A DNA stretch of 40,653 nucleotides from Chloroflexota bacterium (GTDB lineage: Bacteria > Chloroflexota > Dormibacteria > Dormibacterales > Dormibacteraceae): the NCBI GenBank assembly GCA_005880315.1, contig VBHB01000162.1, positions 1 through 40,653 of the forward strand, read 5' to 3'. This document shows positions 8,498 through 15,160 of the stretch, one piece after another; positions within the stretch are counted from its first letter, which is position 1; every line of letters begins with the position of its first letter. Made by a program: the position numbers and the translations under genes. The notes beneath the pieces are model-generated. The model did no database searches. It saw only the letters and a program-made list of their open reading frames with translations, and was not told where the DNA came from.

Positions 8498-9237
8498 GAG
8501 CTCCCTGCACTGATGCCGCCGTCCACGTAGATGGTCTGGCCGGTGATGAACCGCGCCCCGTCTGAGGCCAGGAACGCGACCACGTCTGCAACGTCCTCTG
8601 GGGTCCCCAATCGGCGCAGGGGCGTGTGCTCGATGGTCGCGGTGACCCGCTCAGGGAACTGCTCCATGTAAGCCATGGTGAGGGGTGTCTTGATGATGCC
8701 GGGACCCACGGCGTTGACGATCACGCCTTTCGGCCCCCATTCCACGGCGAGGCCGCGTACGAGGCCCGACACGCCCGCCTTCGTGGCCGCGTACGCGGCC
8801 CGCAGGTTCATGCCATGGATCGCAGAAAGCGAGCTGGTCACGACGACGCGTCCGCCCGGACGCGCGAAGAGAAGCGGCCCGAACACCTGGCACGTCACGA
8901 ACACACCGTAGAGGTTCGTGTGGATCATCTCCCACAGCGCCTCATCCTCGAGCTCGAGCGCCTGGACGCGCGTGTTGACGCCGGCGTTCGGGACGAGGAT
9001 GTCGAGACCGGGAAGCCGGTCGCGCACCGCTTTCAGCGCGTCGGTGTCGCGCACGTCGGCCATCTCGACAGAGGTAAGTGGATCTTCGGCGAACTCCCTG
9101 CGAAACGCCTCGATCTGGTCTTTGGCCTTGCCGATCGCGATCACCCGTGCGCCGTCGCGACGCAACGCGCGCGTGATGGCAAGGCCGATACCACGCGTAC
9201 CCCCGGTGACGAGAGCGGTCCGGCCCTCGAGGCTCAC
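8488..9237 (-). CDS. SDR-family oxidoreductase
   Basis: The 249-residue classical short-chain dehydrogenase has TGGTRGIG for nucleotide binding, PNAGVN, the catalytic serine in VVTSSLSAIHG and the YxxxK pair in AAYAATKAG. The C-terminal GQTIYVDGG motif closes the fold. It would interconvert an alcohol and a ketone, perhaps a 3-hydroxyacyl-CoA given the neighbouring hydratase and CoA-transferase (inference). GTG at 9237 overlaps the upstream LLM gene stop as GTGA. Confidence 0.93.
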   Translation of the reverse strand: MSLEGRTALVTGGTRGIGLAITRALRRDGARVIAIGKAKDQIEAFRREFAEDPLTSVEMADVRDTDALKAVRDRLPGLDILVPNAGVNTRVQALELEDEALWEMIHTNLYGVFVTCQVFGPLLFARPGGRVVVTSSLSAIHGMNLRAAYAATKAGVSGLVRGLAVEWGPKGVIVNAVGPGIIKTPLTMAYMEQFPERVTATIEHTPLRRLGTPEDVADVVAFLASDGARFITGQTIYVDGGISAGSSWW

Positions 9238-10244
9238 GACGCGGCTTTGAGAGGCGCGCCGGCGAATGGCTTCAGTATGTGCTCGGCGAAGAGCTCCAGC
9301 TGACGCTCGTCGGCGGTCATGGTGTGCAGGAACATTTCCTCGACGCCGGCATCGATGCGCTCCTGGATGCGGCGCTGGATGTCGTCGATGGTGCCGGTGA
9401 GGTACACCGCCTCGATGTAGTCCCAGGGCCGCTCATCCGACACCACGCCTAGCATGTATCGCTTCTGTTCGGCGACGGCTGCTTCCCGCGACGCCTCTTC
9501 GCTGAGCCAGCAAAAGTTCTCGTGCGCGACAGTGAATTTCTTCCGGGCTCTCGAGGTACCACGGCGGGCCAGCTCCGCGTCGATCTCGGCGAGGTCTTCC
9601 GCCATCTGCTTCGGATGCGACGTCGGCCGGACGATCCATCCGTCCCACCTGCAGATCCGATCCAGGACGTTGGGCGACATCTCGGCCTTGTCTGGTGAGG
9701 CTTCGTGCGCGTACTGCTGGCCGCCCGCCACCCACACCGGCGGCACGTGGCTCAACGGCTCGACCGTGATGTCGTTCATCCGGTAGTACTTGCCCTCGAA
9801 GCTGACGTGGGCGCCGCTCAGGAGCTTCATCGAGGCCTCGAGCACCTCGTCGGTGCGCGCCCCACGCTGCTGACGCGTGCTGCCGGTGGACTCGAATTCC
9901 GGTGGGTACCAGCCAGTGCCGATGCCGTAGACGAAGCGACCGCCACTGAGGTGCTGAAGGGTGGCGATCTCCTTGGCCAGCACGACCGGCTGCCGCGTAG
10001 GCAAGACCAGGACCGAGGTACCGAGCTTCACCCGGCTGGTCACCGCTGCCACGTGGGCCAGGGTCAACATCGGCTCGGTCCAGCTGACGCGATAGAACCT
10101 CGCCGCGGTCAGCAGGTGATCGGTGATGAACAGCGAGTCGAAGCCGAGCTCCTCCGCCTTGATCGCAAATCGTCGGACCTGGTCGCCATGCTTGGCGTCC
10201 TGCCCGGGGAGGAGATAGGAGGGAACGAAAACGCCAATTTTCAT
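9234..10244 (-). CDS. LLM-class flavin/F420-dependent oxidoreductase
   Basis: The 336-residue luciferase-like TIM barrel begins MKIGVFVPSY and has GFDSLFITDHLL, VKLGTSVLVLP, HLSGGRFVYGIGTGW and PPVWVAGG, all typical of LLM monooxygenases and F420-dependent dehydrogenases. Sequence alone does not decide between FMN and F420. Its ATG overlaps the MetE-like gene by four bases. In this operon it could oxidise the substrate before CoA-ester chemistry, but no substrate is evident. Confidence 0.88.
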   Translation of the reverse strand: MKIGVFVPSYLLPGQDAKHGDQVRRFAIKAEELGFDSLFITDHLLTAARFYRVSWTEPMLTLAHVAAVTSRVKLGTSVLVLPTRQPVVLAKEIATLQHLSGGRFVYGIGTGWYPPEFESTGSTRQQRGARTDEVLEASMKLLSGAHVSFEGKYYRMNDITVEPLSHVPPVWVAGGQQYAHEASPDKAEMSPNVLDRICRWDGWIVRPTSHPKQMAEDLAEIDAELARRGTSRARKKFTVAHENFCWLSEEASREAAVAEQKRYMLGVVSDERPWDYIEAVYLTGTIDDIQRRIQERIDAGVEEMFLHTMTADERQLELFAEHILKPFAGAPLKAAS

Positions 10245-11287
10245 GCCGTGACCTCCGCGAACCGTGATCTTTCGCTCGCCGGCCTGCCCTCGAACAGGTC
10301 TCGGCCGGCGACGAGCGCGTGAATCTTGGCGTCGGCGATCGATCGAGCCAGCATCCAGAAGCCGCAGTCGGGATGGACGTAGGCAATCCGCTCGGCGCCG
10401 CCAAGGACGTCGGCAGCCATCTGGATTCGCCGGGCGACCTCACCAGGCTTCTCGACCACCGTCGTCTTGATGTCGATGACCCCCACGCCCAGCTTCAGCT
10501 TCGGATTGATTTCGCGCAGGACCTCGAGGTCGCCATAACCAGGACGTGCCAGCTCGAGAACTACGTGGTCCGCGCGCAGCAGGTCGAAGAACTTCACGAG
10601 CCGCGCCCAGGTGCCCGATTGGATCCGCTGGCCGCCGTAGTTGCCGAAACAAAGGTGGACGGCAGGCTTGTTGGGGACCGCGTCGAGGATGCGGTTGATC
10701 GCCTCCGCGGCAAGCTCGGCGTCTTCGGGTCGACCCGGAAGGTTGGCCTCGTCGACCTGGACGCAAGCGGCCTCGATGGATCGCACCTGCGCGGCCAGGA
10801 CGTCGGCGAGCGCGAGGGTCAGAGCCGCCTGGTCGCGATAGTGGGTGTCGAGCAACATGCGCGCGAGCATGTACGGGCTGGTCAGCGTGAATTTGACCGG
10901 GTGCAGGCTGAGCGCCGCCACCCGGTCATACGCCTCGACCAGGTTCAGGGTGCCTTCGCCAACAGGCCCCTCGACCACCGCCGCGGGGCGCTTGCGAAAG
11001 CCGAGGTGCGCCTGCGAACGAAAGAGGTCGATGTCGGCCCGGCGGATTTCGGACCGGATCCCGTCCATCTGGCGCACGAAGTACTCGATCATCCCGTTCG
11101 TCTCCGGGTGGTCCGGGTCGAAGCGGTACAGCTCGCCATCGACCACGAGGTCGATGCCGGCGAGCTCCTGAATGTGCAGGACCACCGCAGTAGCGTCTTT
11201 CAACGCCTGCTCGCCCGGGTGGGCGACCAGCCACGAGGGGATGGGATAGCTGCCCACCAGCGTGGTGAGGATGCGGGGCGCGCTCAT
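10241..11287 (-). CDS. MetE-C-terminal-like zinc methyl/alkyl-transferase
   Basis: The 348-residue protein corresponds only to the catalytic C-terminal barrel of cobalamin-independent methionine synthase; the N-terminal half is absent. The putative zinc ligands are all present: H211 and C213 in VHLCFGNYGG, E245 in VVLELARPG and C308 in HPDCGFW. The N-terminus reads TTLVGSYPIPSWL, typical of the short MetE-like group. That group includes methionine synthases of archaeal type and also epoxyalkane:coenzyme M transferase. Here it is encoded among CoA-ester and flavin enzymes, so a methyl- or alkyl-transfer step of catabolism is more likely than methionine synthesis (inference). Both ends overlap neighbours by four bases. 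Confidence 0.85.
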   Translation of the reverse strand: MSAPRILTTLVGSYPIPSWLVAHPGEQALKDATAVVLHIQELAGIDLVVDGELYRFDPDHPETNGMIEYFVRQMDGIRSEIRRADIDLFRSQAHLGFRKRPAAVVEGPVGEGTLNLVEAYDRVAALSLHPVKFTLTSPYMLARMLLDTHYRDQAALTLALADVLAAQVRSIEAACVQVDEANLPGRPEDAELAAEAINRILDAVPNKPAVHLCFGNYGGQRIQSGTWARLVKFFDLLRADHVVLELARPGYGDLEVLREINPKLKLGVGVIDIKTTVVEKPGEVARRIQMAADVLGGAERIAYVHPDCGFWMLARSIADAKIHALVAGRDLFEGRPASERSRFAEVTA

Positions 11288-11676
11288 GGTTCCTGGACGT
11301 ACTGGATGAGGACCCCATCGGGACGCCGAGGATCGACCATGCCAACCACCGTGCCCCTCGAGCCCCGGTGTGGAGCGGCGTCGACGGGAACGAATCCATT
11401 GCGCGGTGCATCCGCCAGCGCCGCGGCAACGTCATCGACCTTCAGGGCCAGGTGATGGATGCCCTCCCCTCGTGCGGCTATGAACATGCCCACGTCGGTC
11501 TTGTCGCCAAGCGGCTCGAGAAGCTCCACCGTCACCAAGCCTGCGCCGAAGAAAGCAACGCGGACGTCCGGGTGCCTCTCCTCGCCGCGGAATTCCAAGC
11601 CCAGGGCGGTCTCGAAGTGCTCGCGGGCCACGTCGATCGACCTCACCGCCCATCCGAGGTGGTGGATGGCGGGCAC
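11284..11676 (-). CDS. VOC (glyoxalase/bleomycin-resistance fold) protein
   Basis: The 130-residue protein has a VOC pair of beta-alpha-beta modules. It starts IHHLGWAVRSID, has VTVELLEPLGD in the middle and GIHHLALKVDD opening the second module, which resembles methylmalonyl-CoA epimerase. The metal ligands would be the His of HHLGW, the Glu of VELLEP and the His of HHLAL. GTG at 11676 is chosen because homology starts there; a GGAAG stretch lies 12 bases upstream. It is the first gene of the seven-gene minus-strand operon. A CoA-ester epimerase is plausible, but dioxygenase or lyase activity cannot be excluded. Confidence 0.82.
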   Translation of the reverse strand: MPAIHHLGWAVRSIDVAREHFETALGLEFRGEERHPDVRVAFFGAGLVTVELLEPLGDKTDVGMFIAARGEGIHHLALKVDDVAAALADAPRNGFVPVDAAPHRGSRGTVVGMVDPRRPDGVLIQYVQEP

Positions 11677-11726
11677 GCTAGCGTGTCTTCCACACAAGCT
11701 GTGATTGACCCGCGATGGCCACGGCC

Positions 11727-11733
11727 ATAGTAT
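11727..11733. promoter_or_regulatory. Near-symmetric -10 element for lacI and the seven-gene operon
   Basis: The sequence CCATAGTATGG reads TAGTAT (11728-11733) on the plus strand and TACTAT (11732-11727) on the minus strand, so it can serve as -10 for both divergent genes. Plus-strand transcription would start near 11740. Minus-strand transcription would start near 11720 and leave a leader of about 44 bases before the VOC GTG. No convincing -35 is seen. Confidence 0.45.
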
Positions 11734-11744
11734 GGGGCAATCAC

Positions 11745-11758
11745 GGAAATCCATTTCC
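11745..11758. promoter_or_regulatory. Putative LacI-family operator, site 1
   Basis: GGAAATCCATTTCC is a 14-base inverted repeat with perfect 6-base arms. It sits just downstream of the probable lacI transcription start and covers the -35 position of the divergent operon. The related site at 28622-28635 matches it at 11 of 14 positions. This points to autoregulation of lacI and control of the seven-gene operon. Confidence 0.6.
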
Positions 11759-11770
11759 ATTTCTGTCTGC

Positions 11771-12883
11771 GTGAAGCTGCCGGTGCCTAGACAGAGACCG
11801 CCGGTCCCGGTCAGGTCCGCCAACGGGCGGTCGCCGGCGACGGTCCGCCGCCTTCCCATCCTGTCCGACGTGGCACGACAGGCCGAGGTTTCGTTGACCA
11901 CCGCGTCGCGCGCCCTCGACCCCGACAGCGACCATCCGGTCAGCGAGCGCACCCGCGCACGCGTGGTGGCCGCCGCGACGCGACTCTCCTACCGACCCAA
12001 TCCCATGGCCCGCGCCCTGCGCACGAGGCGCGTCCCGACCATCGCAATCGTCGTCCACGACGTGAGCGACCCTTACTTCGCGGAGATCGTCCGCGGCGCC
12101 ACCGCCGCCGCGTCCGTGCGGGGCTTTCTCACGGTCGTCTGCAGCAGCGACCGCGACCCCGCGACCGAGCTGCGTTATGTCGAGATGCTCTGCGAAAGCC
12201 GCGTGTCCGGGGTGATCTTCGCCGGCGGCGGCCTCGAAGAAGCGCACTACCACCGCAGCATGAGCGGATACGCGCGCAGCATCGCGCACTACGGCGGGGC
12301 CATCGTCGCCCTGGCCCCCCGCTCGGAGCGGTGGCCGGCCGAGCTGCCAGACAACCAGGGCGGCGCCCGAATGGTCACGGAGCACCTGGTCTCACTCGGC
12401 CACTCGCGGATCGCAATGATCAGCGGGCCCGCCACCCTGCGCACGAGCCGCGAGCGGGAGCTTGGCTACGCGCAGGCGATGAAGGCGGCTGGGTTGGAGA
12501 CGTCAATCGTCCGCGCCGACTTCACCGTGGGTGGTGCCGCGAAGGCCATTGCACGCCTGCTCCGGAGCGATTCGCCCACAGCGGTGTTCGCCGCCAGCGA
12601 CACCATGGCCTTAGGCGCGCTCTCGGAGCTGCGGCGATCGGGAATAGACGTCCCCGATGACGTGTCGGTGGCGGGTTTCGACGACATTCCGGGCCTGGAG
12701 TTCATGCACCCGGCCCTCACGACGGTACGCGTCCCGATGGCTGAGCTCGGGGCCGCCGGGGTGGCGCGGCTGCTGCGCCAGCTCGACGGCAAGGACACGG
12801 CGACCAGAACGCAGATCCATCCCGTCCAGCTCGTGGTCCGCGAGAGCACCGGCAGGCTCGGCGGCGCGCGCGGTGCGGTCTAG
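11771..12883 (+). CDS. LacI-family transcriptional regulator
   Basis: The roughly 370-residue regulator has an N-terminal LacI helix-turn-helix at residues 30-78 (ILSDVARQAEVSLTTASRAL, then SYRPNPMARALRTRR as hinge) and a periplasmic-binding-protein-like sugar domain (IAIVVHDVSDPYFAEIVRGA to DDVSVAGFDDIPG). Such proteins bind palindromic operators and release them on binding a sugar-like inducer. The start is uncertain. GTG at 11771 leaves about 29 extra residues before the HTH, ATG at 11732 would place the operator inside the gene, and no Shine-Dalgarno helps. It is divergent from the seven-gene operon and followed after 78 bases by the oxidation operon. Confidence 0.9.
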   Translation: MKLPVPRQRPPVPVRSANGRSPATVRRLPILSDVARQAEVSLTTASRALDPDSDHPVSERTRARVVAAATRLSYRPNPMARALRTRRVPTIAIVVHDVSDPYFAEIVRGATAAASVRGFLTVVCSSDRDPATELRYVEMLCESRVSGVIFAGGGLEEAHYHRSMSGYARSIAHYGGAIVALAPRSERWPAELPDNQGGARMVTEHLVSLGHSRIAMISGPATLRTSRERELGYAQAMKAAGLETSIVRADFTVGGAAKAIARLLRSDSPTAVFAASDTMALGALSELRRSGIDVPDDVSVAGFDDIPGLEFMHPALTTVRVPMAELGAAGVARLLRQLDGKDTATRTQIHPVQLVVRESTGRLGGARGAV

Positions 12884-12950
12884 GTTCGCCCCACGCGAGC
12901 TCCGAGCTGCCGGTTCACGCTTCGCTGACCAGCATCGTGTCAGGGTATTC

Positions 12951-12956
12951 GGAGGA
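12951..12956 (+). promoter_or_regulatory. Strong Shine-Dalgarno fixing the start of the oxidation operon
   Basis: GGAGGA followed by AGGAC stands 5 bases before ATG 12962 and fixes that start. No clear promoter was found in the 78 bases after lacI, so read-through from lacI is possible. Confidence 0.6.
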
Positions 12957-12961
12957 AGGAC

Positions 12962-13558
12962 ATGGCATACGACCGCAAGCAGGGCCAGCACCAGGTCGCG
13001 CAATCGAGCCGGCCTGATTATCGAGTCGAGGTCGGTCGCGCCGAAGTGCCCGTGGGCGCGTCGCGAACCTTCGTGATCCTCGACCCGGCCCGGGCGGCAA
13101 CCCTGAAAGCCTGGACCGAAACACTGATCCCCGCCGCCGGACGCAGGCCCGATGCAGCAAGCGTCGGCGCCGCGGAATACATCGACGCGACTGTGCACAT
13201 GGTGCCCGCGCTCCGGCCCGCGCTCATCCACGGGATCGATGAGCTGGAGCGACTCGCGGCACAGAAAACCCAAGCGGGCTTCTCGGCCTGCTCCACGGCC
13301 GAACGCGAAGAGCTTCTCCGGCAGTTTCAAGCCGCCGACGACACGGACGCGTTCAGCATGGTCAGCGATTTCACGTATGAGGCTTACTACGGCCACCCAG
13401 ACGTGCTCGCGGCGATGGAAACGGAGAACGGATGGCGCGGCATGGGACCGATCACGGGAGGCGAGATGCCCCCGTTCGACGCATCACTGCTCGGACGCGT
13501 CCGCACGATGCCGCCCCGATATCGCATGGTCGAGACCGAAAGGGGGGCCAAGAGGTGA
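12962..13558 (+). CDS. Gluconate 2-dehydrogenase subunit 3-like protein
   Basis: The 198-residue protein resembles the small subunit 3 (gamma) of membrane-type gluconate/sugar dehydrogenases. It has the typical LDPARAATLKAWTETLIPA segment, with a long helical region ending in a SDFTYEAYYGHPD motif. In known enzymes this subunit chaperones or exports the flavoprotein. No clear Tat signal is visible here (the N-terminus is hydrophilic), so cytoplasmic assembly or a missed start is possible. Its stop overlaps the start of the GMC flavoenzyme as GTGA, matching the usual subunit 3 / flavoprotein order. A cytochrome c subunit, usual in this enzyme type, is not encoded nearby. Confidence 0.8.
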   Translation: MAYDRKQGQHQVAQSSRPDYRVEVGRAEVPVGASRTFVILDPARAATLKAWTETLIPAAGRRPDAASVGAAEYIDATVHMVPALRPALIHGIDELERLAAQKTQAGFSACSTAEREELLRQFQAADDTDAFSMVSDFTYEAYYGHPDVLAAMETENGWRGMGPITGGEMPPFDASLLGRVRTMPPRYRMVETERGAKR

Positions 13559-15159
13559 GCCGCCACACCGATGCGGACGTCCTCGTCATCGGCTCCGGGG
13601 CGGCCGGGGCAGCGCTGTGCAAGCGCCTGTCGGAGAAAGGCGCAAAGGTCGTCTGCCTGGAGCAGGGCGACTGGATCGATCGCGCGCGCCTGCCCAAAGC
13701 GCATGTCGACTGGGAGGTGCGGGGACGGCGTCATTGGGCGGCCAACCCCAACGTGCGGCGATGGCCTTCCGACTATCCGGTGAGCAGTGAAGGAGAGGAC
13801 CCGGTCGACGTGTACCTGTACAACGCGGTCGGCGGCAGCCAGGTGGGCTTCGCCGGCAACTACTGGCGCATGGCGCCGTCCGATTTTCGCGTGCGCACGC
13901 TGGATGGAGTGGCGGTCGACTGGCCGTTCGACTACGAGGAGCTCGCCCCGTACTACACGATCAACGAGGCCGAGGTCGGCGTGGCCGGCCTCGCCGGCGA
14001 CCCGTGTGGTCCCCCGCGAGATCCGCTTCCAAATCCGCCGGCGCCGATCGGCCGCCCCGGGCAACTGCTGGTGGACGCTTACGAGAAGCTCGGCTGGTAC
14101 TGGTGGCCGACCGAGCAGTCCATCACCACCCAGGACTATCGAGGCCGCCCGGCCTGTATCAACCTCGGCTGGTGCACGTTCGGGTGCCCACAGGGATCGC
14201 TGTCCACAGCCGATTTGACGTACTGGCCGGGCGCCCTCGCGAACGGGGTCGAGCTGCGGACGAACGCCCGCGTGCGCGAGATCATCCTCGGTCCAGACGG
14301 CCGCGCTCGCGGGGCCCGGTATTACGACATCAACGGTGCCATCCAGGAGGCGCATGCCGCGGTGACGGTGGTCGCGTGCGGCGGCCTGGGCACGCCGCGC
14401 CTGCTCCTCATGTCGACATCGGCTGCTCATCCGGATGGGTTGGCCAACTCGAGCGGGCTCGTCGGCAAGAACCTGATGGTGCATGTACAGAGCTTCGCGA
14501 GCGGGCTCTTCGACGATCCCGTCGACGGCTGGAACGGGACGTGGGGCGGCACCGTGTCGACTCGCCAGTTCTACGAGACCGACCCCGCCCGCGACTACGT
14601 GCGCGGTTTCATCATGAGCGGCTGCCGCGGCTGGTCGGCTTTGAACCTGGCCCTCCAGCTGGCGCCCTGGGGTTCGGGACATCACAAAGCCTTCGACGAG
14701 CACATCAACCACGAGATCTCGCTCTACCTGTGCGGCGAGGACCTCCCGGAGGAGTCGAACCGCGTCGAGCTCGACTGGTCCCAGCTCGACGCTTACGGAA
14801 TGCCGGGCGTGGTCACACACCACGAGCTGAACGAGAACAGCCGGAGGTTGGGACGCGACATGATCGCGCACGCACGTCAGGTGCTCGACGCCGCAGGCGC
14901 GAAGAGCGTCCGCGACTTCGGCCTCGCCCCCATCTGGGGATGGCACCTGCTCGGCACGGCTCGGATGGGAGACGACGCTGGGACGTCGGTGGCGGATCGC
15001 TTCAATCAATCTCACGACGTGCCCAATCTGTTCATCGCCGACAGCAGCAGCATGCCGACCAGCGCCGGAGTCAACCCGAGCTCCACCATCCAGGCGCTGG
15101 CGCTGCGGTGCGCGGATCACATCTGGGAGCGCCGGCGCGATTGGAGCGCCGCCGGATGA
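13555..15159 (+). CDS. GMC-family flavoprotein sugar dehydrogenase
   Basis: The roughly 534-residue protein has an N-terminal FAD site (DVLVIGSGAAGAALCKRL), the middle FAD contact around VGGSQVGFAGNYWRM, and a C-terminal GMC end with H464 in GWHLLGTARMG and N507 in GVNPSSTIQALALR, matching the catalytic His/Asn pair. A cysteine pattern (C201, C207, C211 in CINLGWCTFGC) recalls the iron-sulfur-type cysteines of FAD sugar dehydrogenases, but cluster binding is unproven. It probably oxidises a sugar or polyol with the subunit-3 protein encoded before it. The physiological electron acceptor is not evident. Confidence 0.88.
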   Translation: MSRHTDADVLVIGSGAAGAALCKRLSEKGAKVVCLEQGDWIDRARLPKAHVDWEVRGRRHWAANPNVRRWPSDYPVSSEGEDPVDVYLYNAVGGSQVGFAGNYWRMAPSDFRVRTLDGVAVDWPFDYEELAPYYTINEAEVGVAGLAGDPCGPPRDPLPNPPAPIGRPGQLLVDAYEKLGWYWWPTEQSITTQDYRGRPACINLGWCTFGCPQGSLSTADLTYWPGALANGVELRTNARVREIILGPDGRARGARYYDINGAIQEAHAAVTVVACGGLGTPRLLLMSTSAAHPDGLANSSGLVGKNLMVHVQSFASGLFDDPVDGWNGTWGGTVSTRQFYETDPARDYVRGFIMSGCRGWSALNLALQLAPWGSGHHKAFDEHINHEISLYLCGEDLPEESNRVELDWSQLDAYGMPGVVTHHELNENSRRLGRDMIAHARQVLDAAGAKSVRDFGLAPIWGWHLLGTARMGDDAGTSVADRFNQSHDVPNLFIADSSSMPTSAGVNPSSTIQALALRCADHIWERRRDWSAAG

Positions 15160-15160
15160 G

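Noticed and set aside
11674-11685. Perfect 12-bp palindrome CACGCTAGCGTG over the VOC start codon, as a possible operator
   Set aside because: About ten such palindromes are expected by chance in this window, and no second copy was found.
13387-15120. 577-codon frame on the minus strand
   Set aside because: It lies opposite the well-supported GMC gene and resembles no protein family; high-GC shadow.
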